The notes under the pieces were generated by a model. That model saw nothing but the letters and a program-made list of their open reading frames with translations, had not been told where the DNA came from and made no database searches. 64,000 nt of DNA from an alpha proteobacterium U9-1i (GTDB lineage Bacteria > Pseudomonadota > Alphaproteobacteria > Caulobacterales > Aquidulcibacteraceae), in NCBI GenBank assembly GCA_000974665.1, contig BBSY01000002.1, positions 62,001 through 126,000 on the forward strand, read 5' to 3'. This document shows positions 17,786 through 27,016 of the stretch, one piece after another; within the stretch, counting starts at the first letter, position 1, and each line of letters opens with the position of its first letter. Made by a program: the position numbers and the translations under genes.

Positions 17786-20109
17786 CACGCCGCTCCCGCG
17801 CTGGCGCGCACGTCGTTGACGGCGCGCAGAATGCGCTCCGGCGTCGCGGGGGCGTCGAGGTTTGGCATCACCTTGTAACCACCTGCAGCGCAGACAGCAT
17901 CGGTGAGTGCGGAGAAGACCGAAATGGCGAGCATTAGCGGCGGTTCGCCCACGGCCTTCGACCGATAAATCGTCTCTTCCGCGTTTTCGCCGGCCCATAA
18001 TTCCGAGATAAAGATGTCCGGTCGATCACCGCATGTGGGGATCTTGTACGTGGACGGCGCGTGCGTCAGCAGGCTTCCGTTATCGTCGAAGACAAGCTCC
18101 TCCGTCGTCAGCCAGCCCATTCCTTGAACAAAGCCGCCCTCAATCTGCCCGAGATCGATCGCGGGATTGAGCGAGCGGCCGACGTCGTGGATCAAGTCCA
18201 CACGCAGTGCGCGATTCTCGCCGGTCAGCGTGTCGATGATCACCTCCGACACAGCCGCGCCAAAGGCGTAATAGAAGAACGGACGCCCTTGGTGGGTTGC
18301 GCGATCATAGTGGATTTTTGGAGTGGCGTAGAAGCCCGTCGATGACAGCGACACCCGCGCCAAATAGGCGGCTTTCGCAAGATCGGCAAATGGCACTCGC
18401 GTCGCGCCGGCGTGGACCATACCGCCCCCGTCAAAGCGCACGTCGCGCTCCGCGCACCCGTAGTGCTTCGCCGCGAACGCTATTAGCCGGCGCTTGATGG
18501 TGAGCGCCGCATCGCGCGCCGCCATGCCGTTGAGATCGGCGCCCGCCGACGCAGCGGTCGCCGACGTGTTCGGAACTTTGTCGGTGGCCGTCGCCGTGAT
18601 TTTTACCGCATCGACCGGCACGCCGAACTCGGCAGCGACCACCTGCGCCACCTTTATCATGAGGCCCTGCCCCATTTCCGTACCACCGTGGTTCAGCTGG
18701 ACGCTGCCGTCGCTGTAGACATGCACAAGCGCGCCGGCCTGGTTGAGATGCGTTGTGGTGAAGGAGATGCCGAATTTCACCGGCGTGAACGCAAGGCCAC
18801 GCTTCAACGTGTCGGATGTGGCGTTGAATGCGGCAATCGCGGCGCGGCGCGCGCGATAGTTCGAGCGCGCTTCTAGCGCCGGCATCAGTTCGTGCAGGAT
18901 ATTGTCGTCGATCGTTTGCCCGTAAGGTGTCGCGTTGCGCGGCGCCGGGCCGTAGAGATTCGCCATGCGCACGTCGAGCGGGTCGCGGCCAACGGCATGT
19001 GCGATCGCATCCATCACGCGCTCAATCCCCATCATGCCTTGCGGGCCACCGAAACCGCGAAATGCTGTATTCGATACGGTGTGGGTCTTGTGCCGGTGAG
19101 AAACAATGCGGGCAGCGGGGAGATAGTAAGCGTTGTCCGTGTGGAACATTGCGCGATCATTGATTGCGCGCGAAAGGTCGGTCGAGTAGCCGCATCGCGA
19201 GCGCAGCGTGAAATCCGTACCCTCGATCACACCGCTCGCATCAAAGCCAACGTCGTACTCAATCTCAAAGTCGTGGCGCTTGCCGGTCAAGATCATGTCG
19301 TCGTCGCGATCGAGACAGAGTTTGGATGGCCGCCCCATCTTGGCGGCGACAAGCGCGGCGGCCGCCGCGATCAGCGCGGGTTGCGTTTCCTTGCCGCCGA
19401 AGCCGCCGCCCATGCGGCGCACCTCGACAGTGACCGCGTTGTTCGCCAAGCCAAGCACATGCGCAACAAGGTGCTGAATCTCGCTTGGGTTCTGCGTTGA
19501 GGAAAAGACGCGCATATCGCCGTCTTCACCGGGAATCGCGAGCGCGACCTGGCCCTCCAGGTAGAAATGGTCTTGCCCGCCAATGGCGAGCTTGCCTTTC
19601 AGACGCCGCGGCGCCGCAGTGATCGCGGCGGTGGCGTCGCCTTTTTGCATGGTTTGCGGCGGTTCAATCTCCAAGTTCGCGGCCCTGGCCTGGGCTATCG
19701 TGACCGCGGCGGGCAGGTTCTCGTAGCGCACCTTCGCCAGTTTCGCGGCGCGACGTGCTTGTTCTAGCGTCTCGGCCGCAACAACGAACAAGGATTGCCC
19801 GACATATTGAACAAGGCCATCCGCGAACAAAGGATCATCCTTGATCACCGGGCTGACATCGTTGGCGCCGGGGATATCCTCCGCCGCAAGCACCGCGACG
19901 ACGCCAGCGGCGGTGCGCACTGGCGTAAGATCGAGCGAAAGCACGCGGGCGTGCGCGCGTGCACTCATGCCGATCGCGAGATGCAGACATCCAGGCGGCT
20001 CTGGCATGTCGTCTATATAAATCGCGGCCCCGTTTACGTGCTTCGCTGCGCTATCATGCGCCAAGGCCTGGCCGACAATCGGCGGCTTCGCGCGCGCGGC
20101 GTCAGGCAT
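17785..20109 (-). CDS. xdhB: Xanthine dehydrogenase, molybdopterin subunit
   Basis: A 774-residue Mo-cofactor-binding large subunit that hydroxylates hypoxanthine and xanthine to urate. Conserved segments are GQDHFYLEGQVALA, RRMGGGFGGKETQ, NTAFRGFGGPQGM and the catalytic Glu in AVGEPPLMLA. The ATG at 20109 (MPDAARAKPP) overlaps the xdhA 3' end by 8 bases. The frame upstream of it repeats the xdhA region and is not used. It works with the XdhA Fe-S/FAD subunit and XdhC. Confidence 0.96.
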   Translation of the reverse strand: MPDAARAKPPIVGQALAHDSAAKHVNGAAIYIDDMPEPPGCLHLAIGMSARAHARVLSLDLTPVRTAAGVVAVLAAEDIPGANDVSPVIKDDPLFADGLVQYVGQSLFVVAAETLEQARRAAKLAKVRYENLPAAVTIAQARAANLEIEPPQTMQKGDATAAITAAPRRLKGKLAIGGQDHFYLEGQVALAIPGEDGDMRVFSSTQNPSEIQHLVAHVLGLANNAVTVEVRRMGGGFGGKETQPALIAAAAALVAAKMGRPSKLCLDRDDDMILTGKRHDFEIEYDVGFDASGVIEGTDFTLRSRCGYSTDLSRAINDRAMFHTDNAYYLPAARIVSHRHKTHTVSNTAFRGFGGPQGMMGIERVMDAIAHAVGRDPLDVRMANLYGPAPRNATPYGQTIDDNILHELMPALEARSNYRARRAAIAAFNATSDTLKRGLAFTPVKFGISFTTTHLNQAGALVHVYSDGSVQLNHGGTEMGQGLMIKVAQVVAAEFGVPVDAVKITATATDKVPNTSATAASAGADLNGMAARDAALTIKRRLIAFAAKHYGCAERDVRFDGGGMVHAGATRVPFADLAKAAYLARVSLSSTGFYATPKIHYDRATHQGRPFFYYAFGAAVSEVIIDTLTGENRALRVDLIHDVGRSLNPAIDLGQIEGGFVQGMGWLTTEELVFDDNGSLLTHAPSTYKIPTCGDRPDIFISELWAGENAEETIYRSKAVGEPPLMLAISVFSALTDAVCAAGGYKVMPNLDAPATPERILRAVNDVRASAGAA

Positions 20110-21508
20110 CGACCGCCACCGTATCAAGCACGCACGCACGCACGCCTTGGCTTTCGAGATAGAAGCGCCGCAGCAAGTTGCGTGCGGCTTCGAGTCGATA
20201 GGCGGACGAACCACGCTGATCCGTGAGTGGTTGAAAATCCTGTTCTACCGCGTCCATCGTACGGGCGATGGCCGCATCGCTCCACTCCGTCAAAGCGGCT
20301 TCGGCGTTTGCGGCGCGCTTTGGCGTTGCTGCCATGCCACCGAACGCCAGCCGTGCTTCGATGACACGCGCTCCGTCGCAGCGAACGCGGAACCCCGCGC
20401 AGACGGCGGAGATATCTTGATCGAACCGCTTTGACACCTTGTAGGCGGCGAAGCGAGCGTCCGCCGGTACTTTTGGAACGACAATGCGCGCGACATACTC
20501 GCCTGGCTCGCGGTCCTGCTTGCTGTAAGCGATGAAATAATTCTCCAGAGGCATACGCCGTTCGCCACCGCTCTTACGCAGCACCAAGGTCGCACCAGCG
20601 GCGATCAAGGCTGGCGGCATGTCGCCGATGGGCGAGCCGTTGGCGATGTTTCCGCCAATGGTTCCGCAATTACGCACTTGCACGCCGCCAAGCCGACGGA
20701 GCAATTCGCCCATGTCTGGATGGAAGCGCGCGAGCGCGGCGTGCGCTTCGGAATACGTCACGGCCGCCCCGAGCTCGACGGCGTTATCGGTTTCGTGCAG
20801 CTCACACAGTTCCGGCACGTGCGCCACGGAGATGAGCGTCTCCAGATCGCGATGCTGCTTTGTCACCCACAAGCCGACATCGGTGGCGCCCGCCACCAGT
20901 GTCGCGCTTGGAAACTGCTCAAGCAGCGACGCGAGGTCGGCCTCGGACCGGGGCGCAAAGAATTTGCGCCCGCCGTCACTTTCAATGGCAAGCGGTTCAG
21001 AATCGGCGGCCAGATCGCCCACTGGCGGCGCGGTGCGCTCAACGTTCTGCGCCGCGCTGATGATCGGCCCGTAGCCTGTACAACGGCAGAGATTGCCGGC
21101 GAGCGCATCTGATATCTCACGCCCGCCAAGTCCGCCCTCGCCGCCGAGATGCGCGAACAGCGACATCACGAAACCCGGCGTACAGAACCCGCACTGCGAG
21201 CCGTGATGATCCACGAGCGCCTTCTGGATCGGATGCGGCGCCCCATCGCGGGCGAGGCTTTCGACCGTCCATAAAGTCATCCCATCCAGCATCGGCATGA
21301 AAAGAATGCACGCATTCACAGCGCGCGGCTTCTCGCCCGCCGCCGCAACCGCCACCGTGCAGGCGCCGCAATCGCCTTCCGCGCAGCCCTCCTTTGTGCC
21401 GGTGCGGCGCGCCTCGGTACGCAGCCAGCGGAGCAACGTAAGCGTCGGATCGGGATTGCGCAGCTCATGCGTGACCCCGTCCAAGCGGAAGCGGACCACG
21501 TCGCGCAT
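20102..21508 (-). CDS. xdhA: Xanthine dehydrogenase, Fe-S/FAD subunit
   Basis: 468-residue small subunit. The first 2Fe-2S cluster is bound by CAEGDCGACTV and the second by CGFCTPGF and CRCTGYGPI. The FAD domain follows, with TLVAGATDVGLWV and VRNCGTIGGNIANGSPIGD. Electrons from the Mo site go through the clusters to FAD and then NAD. It starts 4 bases after the uraH stop. The upstream codons of the open frame overlap uraH and are rejected. Confidence 0.96.
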   Translation of the reverse strand: MRDVVRFRLDGVTHELRNPDPTLTLLRWLRTEARRTGTKEGCAEGDCGACTVAVAAAGEKPRAVNACILFMPMLDGMTLWTVESLARDGAPHPIQKALVDHHGSQCGFCTPGFVMSLFAHLGGEGGLGGREISDALAGNLCRCTGYGPIISAAQNVERTAPPVGDLAADSEPLAIESDGGRKFFAPRSEADLASLLEQFPSATLVAGATDVGLWVTKQHRDLETLISVAHVPELCELHETDNAVELGAAVTYSEAHAALARFHPDMGELLRRLGGVQVRNCGTIGGNIANGSPIGDMPPALIAAGATLVLRKSGGERRMPLENYFIAYSKQDREPGEYVARIVVPKVPADARFAAYKVSKRFDQDISAVCAGFRVRCDGARVIEARLAFGGMAATPKRAANAEAALTEWSDAAIARTMDAVEQDFQPLTDQRGSSAYRLEAARNLLRRFYLESQGVRACVLDTVAVDA

Positions 21509-21512
21509 GCGC

Positions 21513-21863
21513 CTAGCTGCCCCGATAGGTGGAATAGCCGTAAGGCGAAGCCAACAAAGGCACGTGATAATGCACGCCGGCATCCGCGATCGAGAAGGCG
21601 ATCACGATTCGATCCAGAAACGGCGGATCGGAGAGCGCAACGCCTCGACCTCGGAAATAGTCCGCCATGGCGAATTCGAGCATGTACGCGCCGACTTGGA
21701 ACGCGTCGCCTTCAAGCAAGGGACGGTCGCAGCGCCCATCGGCGTTGGTTGTCACTTCGGCAAGCGCCGCGCCGCTGGGGCCGCGCACTACGATCGCCAC
21801 GCCCGCCGCCGGCGCGCCGTGCGTTGTGTCGAGGACGTGCGTGGTCAGCTTACCCAAGAGCAA
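21513..21863 (-). CDS. uraH: 5-hydroxyisourate hydrolase
   Basis: A 116-residue transthyretin-like enzyme that hydrolyses 5-hydroxyisourate to OHCU. It has the N-terminal LTTHVLDTTHG, the internal Arg in GRCDRPLL, and the family-defining C-terminal tetrapeptide YRGS. It is the first gene of the minus-strand operon uraH-xdhA-xdhB-xdhC-puuD-allA-guaD. About 98 bases separate it from the divergent puuE, where both promoters must lie. Confidence 0.95.
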   Translation of the reverse strand: MLLGKLTTHVLDTTHGAPAAGVAIVVRGPSGAALAEVTTNADGRCDRPLLEGDAFQVGAYMLEFAMADYFRGRGVALSDPPFLDRIVIAFSIADAGVHYHVPLLASPYGYSTYRGS

Positions 21864-21961
21864 TCCATGTCTTGCGCCGATGATGCGACCTCCGCGTTCG
21901 GGTTGTAAAGCGCCTTATCAAGCGCCCCGGTTCGCCGCTATGATCGGCGACGGAGCAAAAC

Positions 21962-22861
21962 GTGACCACCTACCCGCGCGACCTCAAAGGCTATGGCCGC
22001 AACCCACCCGATCCGCGCTGGCCGGGCGGCGCGCGGATCGCCGTTCAAATCGTCCTCAATTACGAAGAGGGCGGCGAGAATTGCGTGCTGCATGGCGATG
22101 CGGCGTCCGAGACATTCCTATCCGACATCGTAGGCGCACAAGCGTTTCCCGCCCGACACATGAGCATGGAGAGCCTTTACGAGTACGGCTCGCGCGCCGG
22201 AATCTGGCGCTTGCTGCGCCTGTTTAAGCACTTCAACGTGCCAGTGACTGTGTTCGCCGTAGCCGAAGCGCTAAAGCGCTACCCCGATTTGGCGGAGGCC
22301 TTCCTCAAGCATGGTCACGAGATCGCCTCGCATGGCCTGAAGTGGATCAGCTACCAGGACGTCGACGAAGCAATCGAGCGGGCGCACATCGGCGAGGCGG
22401 TCGAGATCATCGCCAAGCTGGCCGGCGAACAACCGCTGGGCTGGTACACGGGCCGCACCAGCCCGAACACACGGCGTCTCATCATCGAGCATGGCGGCTT
22501 TGCCTACGATGCTGACGATTACAGCGACGACCTACCCTTCTGGACCCGCGCCTACGGCGCGCCGCACCTGATCGTGCCCTACACGCTCGACGCCAACGAT
22601 ATGCGCTTCGCCACGCCGCAAGGCTTCAATACCAGCGAACACTTTTTCACGTACCTGAAGGACAGCTTCGACGTGCTCTATGCCGAAGGCGAGACCGCGC
22701 CGAAAATGATGTCCATCGGCCTGCATTGCCGGCTGGCGGGGCGGCCAGGGCGCTTTGCTGCGATCGAACGCTTCCTCGCCTACGCGATCAAGCATCAAGA
22801 CGTTTGGTTTGCACGCCGCATCGATATCGCCACCCATTGGCGTAAGCATCACGCCGCATGA
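21962..22861 (+). CDS. puuE: Allantoinase (PuuE type)
   Basis: 299 residues. This metal-independent allantoinase belongs to the polysaccharide deacetylase superfamily. It opens AALLANTOIN-unrelated but family-typical: YPRDLKGYGRNPPDPRWPGG, then NYEEGGENCVLHGD and the NodB-like block HGHEIASHGLKWI. It hydrolyses allantoin to allantoate. The start is GTG at 21962 with GGAG 8 bases upstream. It overlaps uraD by 4 bases. Confidence 0.93.
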   Translation: MTTYPRDLKGYGRNPPDPRWPGGARIAVQIVLNYEEGGENCVLHGDAASETFLSDIVGAQAFPARHMSMESLYEYGSRAGIWRLLRLFKHFNVPVTVFAVAEALKRYPDLAEAFLKHGHEIASHGLKWISYQDVDEAIERAHIGEAVEIIAKLAGEQPLGWYTGRTSPNTRRLIIEHGGFAYDADDYSDDLPFWTRAYGAPHLIVPYTLDANDMRFATPQGFNTSEHFFTYLKDSFDVLYAEGETAPKMMSIGLHCRLAGRPGRFAAIERFLAYAIKHQDVWFARRIDIATHWRKHHAA

Positions 22862-23358
22862 AGCCGATCCGCGATCTTTCACGCGATGAATTCGTCGCCC
22901 GCTTTGGCGGCGTTTACGAAAGCTCGCCGCAATTTGCGGAAACGGTGTGGGATGAGGGCGGCGCGCAGCGCGACTCTTACGATCTCTATCAAGCGTTTCG
23001 CGACGCGGTCGACAGCGCTGGCGAGAACGCACAGATCGCGCTCCTGCGTGCACATCCAGATCTTGCCGATCGCGTGTCAATGTCGGCGGAATCCACGAAC
23101 GAGCAAGCGGGCGCCGGGCTGGATCAATGCACAATGGCCGAGGTGGCGGAATTTCAGCAACTCAACGACGACTACAAACGCAAGTTCGGCTTTCCGTTTA
23201 TCATCGCCGTGCGCGGGCTTGATCGCGACCGCATCCTTGGCGCGTTTCGTCATCGTTTGAATTTGAGCCGCGAAGCCGAGTTCGCGATGGCGTTGCACCA
23301 AATTCACCGCATAGCCGCGCTGCGGCTGCAAGATCTGATCGAGGCCCATGATGAGTGA
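22858..23358 (+). CDS. uraD: OHCU decarboxylase
   Basis: 166 residues. Decarboxylates 2-oxo-4-hydroxy-4-carboxy-5-ureidoimidazoline to S-allantoin, following UraH. Family motifs are LLRAHPDLA, STNEQAGAGLD, DYKRKFGFPFIIAVRG and HRIAALRL. It overlaps puuE (ATGA) and alc (11 bases), so these genes are translationally coupled. Confidence 0.95.
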   Translation: MKPIRDLSRDEFVARFGGVYESSPQFAETVWDEGGAQRDSYDLYQAFRDAVDSAGENAQIALLRAHPDLADRVSMSAESTNEQAGAGLDQCTMAEVAEFQQLNDDYKRKFGFPFIIAVRGLDRDRILGAFRHRLNLSREAEFAMALHQIHRIAALRLQDLIEAHDE

Positions 23359-24343
23359 ATCGCAACCCGGCGCACCGGCGGGCCTCATCGATTTGCTACA
23401 ACCACGCCTTGGCTCCGAGGCGGTCTTCGCCAACGACGACTTCTTCGCGCCAAAGGAGCGCCTGATCAATCCGGAAGAGCCGGTCTTCGTTCCGGGCAAA
23501 TACGATGAGAACGGCAAGTGGATGGACGGCTGGGAAAGCCGACGCAAACGTGCGCCCGGTCACGATTTCTGCATCGTTCGGCTCGGCCGGCCGGGCATCG
23601 TTCACGCGCTTGACGTCGATACGCGGAACTTCACCGGCAACTACCCCCCGCGTGCTTCTGTGGATTGCCTCGTCTCGGATGCGCGCGTCCCTGGCGAGGA
23701 TGCGGCATGGCGGCCGCTCGTTGAGATGATGGATCTCCGGGGCGACAGCCGTCACGCCATCGAGGTCCCCAGCCCGCAATTCGTCACACATTTGCGGCTG
23801 AACATTTTTCCAGACGGCGGCGTCGCACGGTTGCGGGCCTACGGCCGCGTTACCCCGCCTTGGCGCGGCGAGAAGCCAAACACGCGCGTCGATCTCGGTG
23901 CGATGGAGAACGGCGCGGTCCCGATCTACGCCAACAACGAACACTATGGCCGCCTCGCCAACATCACAGCGCCCGGCGCCGCATCGAACATGGGCGACGG
24001 CTGGGAGACGCGCCGCCGCCGCGAGCCCGGCTATGATTGGGGTATCCTGGAGTTGGCAAGCCCGGGGACGATCGATGAGATCATCGTTGATACGTGCTTC
24101 TTCAAGGGCAATTTTCCGGATCGCTGCTTCATTCAAGCCGCCCCTATGCGCGACCTCTCCCGCGAGGCGTTGATTGCGGAGAGCGAGGACTGGGCGATCA
24201 TCTTGCCGGAACAGAAGCTCACCGCGAACGCGCAGCACGTGTTCAAGGAAATATTGCCCCATCAAGCTGTCGCCTACGTGCGCCTCAACATTCTTCCTGA
24301 CGGCGGTGTGGCGCGGCTTCGCTTGTTCGGGCGCGTCGCTTAG
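23348..24343 (+). CDS. alc: Allantoicase
   Basis: 331 residues. Hydrolyses allantoate to ureidoglycolate and urea. The two allantoicase repeats are visible as GWESRRKRAPGHDFCIVRLG (about residues 59-78) and GWETRRRREPGYDWGILELA (about 218-237). Each is followed by a FxGNxPxR segment and a LNIFPDGGVARLR or LNILPDGGVARLR segment. Translation may start at the first ATG (23348) or the next codon. With AllA it converts allantoate to glyoxylate and two urea. Confidence 0.95.
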   Translation: MMSESQPGAPAGLIDLLQPRLGSEAVFANDDFFAPKERLINPEEPVFVPGKYDENGKWMDGWESRRKRAPGHDFCIVRLGRPGIVHALDVDTRNFTGNYPPRASVDCLVSDARVPGEDAAWRPLVEMMDLRGDSRHAIEVPSPQFVTHLRLNIFPDGGVARLRAYGRVTPPWRGEKPNTRVDLGAMENGAVPIYANNEHYGRLANITAPGAASNMGDGWETRRRREPGYDWGILELASPGTIDEIIVDTCFFKGNFPDRCFIQAAPMRDLSREALIAESEDWAIILPEQKLTANAQHVFKEILPHQAVAYVRLNILPDGGVARLRLFGRVA

Positions 24344-24348
24344 CGAGA

Positions 24349-25080
24349 ATGAACGAGGTTGTTCTCCTCAGCGTGTGCATCGGCGCGGCGGCAGCGCTCT
24401 ATTCATCCGTGGGACACGGCGGCGCCTCCGCATACATAGCCTTGATGGCGCTGTTCGGCATGGCGCCCGATGAAATCAGGCCGGCGGCTCTTGTACTCAA
24501 CATTCTCGTAGCGGGTTGGGGCGCGTTGAGGTTCGTGCGCGCTGGACGCTTCGATTGGAATGTATTCTGGCCATTCGCAATTACTGCGATTCCGGCGGCG
24601 TACATCTTCGGCGGGATCGACGTCCCGGAAGCCGTTTATCGGCCCCTGCTCGCCGCCGCCCTCGGTGTCGCGGCCTTGCGCTATCTGCTCTGGCCGCAGA
24701 TCGACGCGACCAAGCCAGCGCGCACGCCACCCAAAGCGATCGCGCTGCCGGCGGGCGCCGCGCTTGGAGCACTCGCGGGACTTACCGGCATTGGCGGCGG
24801 CGTCTATCTGTCGCCATTGCTTGTCTTCGCCGGTTGGGCTGACGCACAGCGCGCGACGGGGATCGCGGCCTTGTTTATTGTCGTGAACTCCGCCGCTGGA
24901 CTGGCGGGTCGGTTCTCTTCGCTCGCAAGCCTCCCCGCCTATTTGCCGTGGCTCGCGCTCGCCGCCGGGATCGGCGCCCTCATCGGTGTTGGCCTAAGCG
25001 TGGCGCGCTTCAGCAAGAAAGGCATCTTGCGAATTCTTGGGATCGTGCTCGGCATCGCCTCGATCGCGCTCGTGAGCTAA
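24349..25080 (+). CDS. TauE/SafE-family permease
   Basis: A 243-residue membrane protein with about eight helices. It starts near SVGHGGASAYIALMALFG and repeats the half-motif as LTGIGGGVYLSPLLV, the duplicated signature of the TauE/SafE (sulfite exporter) family. It begins 5 bases after alc and is probably in the same operon. Family members move small organic or sulfur anions. Here it may export or import a small purine breakdown product; that role is inferred from position only. Confidence 0.85.
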   Translation: MNEVVLLSVCIGAAAALYSSVGHGGASAYIALMALFGMAPDEIRPAALVLNILVAGWGALRFVRAGRFDWNVFWPFAITAIPAAYIFGGIDVPEAVYRPLLAAALGVAALRYLLWPQIDATKPARTPPKAIALPAGAALGALAGLTGIGGGVYLSPLLVFAGWADAQRATGIAALFIVVNSAAGLAGRFSSLASLPAYLPWLALAAGIGALIGVGLSVARFSKKGILRILGIVLGIASIALVS

Positions 25081-25106
25081 CTCAGCCGGGCGCAGCGAGG
25101 GCCGCT

Positions 25107-26849
25107 CTAAAGCGGCAATTCTCGCCCACTGAAGAATACGTGCTCCGGGATTACGCCACGAACGGCATCGGCCGTAGTGGCCGTGTCGAACCGTCGATCA
25201 AGTACGATCACGTCGGCGTACTTGCCCAACGTTAGCGACCCCACTTCTTCGTCACGTCCGATCAGTTGGGCCGCGTTGATTGTGTAAGCCGCAAGCATCT
25301 GGTCGAGGCTGAGGGATTCGTTCGCATTGAGCGGCGGGCGCGCCGGTTCCTCGATGTTGCGACGTGACATGGCGGTCGCCATCGCCTCAAACGGATTGAA
25401 GCTGCTCACATCCCAGTCGCTCCCCCCCGCAATCCTGGCCCCGGCATCTGCAAGAGATCGCGCCGGATATATGCGCGCCAGGCGTTCGGCGCCCAGCCAT
25501 GGCGTAAGCGCTTCCACGCTATAATTATCCGGCTGGGCCCAGAGGAGCTGCAAAGACGCGCTCACATCGAGCTGCGCGAAGCGAGGCAAATCTTCGGGGG
25601 CGATCAATTGCAAATGCGAGATACTCAGAAGCTGACCGTCACCGGCTGCGCGCGCTGCGGCGAACGCGTCCAGTGTCTCGTGCACTGCCGCATCACCAAT
25701 GGCGTGGACATGCACGTTGAAGTCATGCCGGTCAGCTTGTGTAACAAACGCCGCGAAATCCTGGGGCGCGAGATAGAGTCTGCCGCGAGATGGTCCGGGT
25801 CTCCCCCGCGCATCGCGATAAGGCTCCAACAAAGCTGCGGTCTGGGTGGGATGCTCAAGCACGCCGTCAGCAAAAAGCTTGATGAAATCCGCGCGAAACA
25901 GAGGATCGGACAATTGTGCGCGGAGCGCGGACAGACGCTCGAACTCCGCGGGCGTATTCTCGCCCGAACTGGCAAGCGCGACACTGACGCGAGCGCTGAG
26001 TTCACCCCGGCGCGCGAGCTCCGCATAGGCGGCCACAATCGGTTCGGGCGTGTTGGCTTCGAGATAGCTTGTAACGCCGACCGCGTGCAGCAGCGGCAAC
26101 GCCCGGCGCAGGGCTTCGAGGCGCTGCTCTGTTGTCGGCGTTGGCATTGCGGCGAACGCCAGCGCCGTTGCGCCGTCGACCAACAAGCCGGTGGGCTCGC
26201 CGCGCGCGTCCCGCTCAATGCGGCCATCCGTGGGATCGCTCGTGGAGCGGGTGATCTGAGCCCGATCGAGCGCGCGCGAATTGAGCCAGGCCGTGTGACC
26301 ATCCGAGGCGTACAGCATTAAGGCGCGCGCTGGCTCGATTGCGTCCAAGTCCGTACGGCTTGCGCGAAAGCCCGCTGCGTTCACGCCGTTGACGACAATC
26401 CACGCGTCGTCAGGTTTGGCGGCAGCGCAGCCGCGAATGGCGACCGAGGCCTGCGCGATGCTCAGGACCGCATCGTCCAGCGAGCAGCCACCCAGCGCCA
26501 TCGCGCCCTCGGCCAAATGAATGTGGGTGTCAATCAACCCCGGCAGAACTGTGTGCCCGCCGGCATCAATGATTCTGGTCGCCGGGCCAATCCATGGGCC
26601 TACAGCGTCTTCGCCGCCCACGAAGGCAATTCTGTCCCCACGCAACGCCAAAGCTTGCGCCACAGGCATCGCCGAATCCATGGTGCGTATATCAGCATTG
26701 CGGATAACGACGTCAGCAACCGGATGGCACGCGCCAAGCGAAATGAGCGCAGCTGAAAGCATCAGAACGATAAGCCACGCCCCCGCGCCCTTGCCGCCAC
26801 GCCTGCCGCGTCGCGTGGGGCGCTCGATGCATTCGCCAAGGGCCATCAT
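25107..26849 (-). CDS. YtcJ-type amidohydrolase lipoprotein
   Basis: About 580 residues. A charged n-region, a hydrophobic stretch and a lipobox SLGAC near residue 40 suggest a lipid-anchored envelope protein. The rest is an amidohydrolase 3/YtcJ domain with metal ligands in DTHIHLAEG, VHVHAIGDAAVHETLD and AGGSDWDVSSFNPFEA. The natural substrate of this family is usually unknown. The start is uncertain: ATG at 26849, 26846 or the upstream 26909; the first keeps a signal peptide of normal length. It converges on the TauE gene with 26 bases between. Confidence 0.87.
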   Translation of the reverse strand: MMALGECIERPTRRGRRGGKGAGAWLIVLMLSAALISLGACHPVADVVIRNADIRTMDSAMPVAQALALRGDRIAFVGGEDAVGPWIGPATRIIDAGGHTVLPGLIDTHIHLAEGAMALGGCSLDDAVLSIAQASVAIRGCAAAKPDDAWIVVNGVNAAGFRASRTDLDAIEPARALMLYASDGHTAWLNSRALDRAQITRSTSDPTDGRIERDARGEPTGLLVDGATALAFAAMPTPTTEQRLEALRRALPLLHAVGVTSYLEANTPEPIVAAYAELARRGELSARVSVALASSGENTPAEFERLSALRAQLSDPLFRADFIKLFADGVLEHPTQTAALLEPYRDARGRPGPSRGRLYLAPQDFAAFVTQADRHDFNVHVHAIGDAAVHETLDAFAAARAAGDGQLLSISHLQLIAPEDLPRFAQLDVSASLQLLWAQPDNYSVEALTPWLGAERLARIYPARSLADAGARIAGGSDWDVSSFNPFEAMATAMSRRNIEEPARPPLNANESLSLDQMLAAYTINAAQLIGRDEEVGSLTLGKYADVIVLDRRFDTATTADAVRGVIPEHVFFSGRELPL

Positions 26850-27016
26850 GTCCCCGTCCGTTCCTGCCAATGTTGGAAAGCGATGCTCCCGAACCGTGAT
26901 GCGTGGCAAGGGCCAAATTCGGCGCCGCGGCGCCGACCGCGCTACCTTGCTTATGGCGTCGCGGTCGGCGTCTTTGTCGAAGCGAATGCGATAACCGCGC
27001 CGCGCTCGAACTTTCC

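Noticed and set aside
25101-25116. GCCGCTCTAAAGCGGC hairpin between tauE and the amidohydrolase as terminator
   Set aside because: The stem is only 6 bp with no T tract on either strand, and the amidohydrolase stop lies in the loop.
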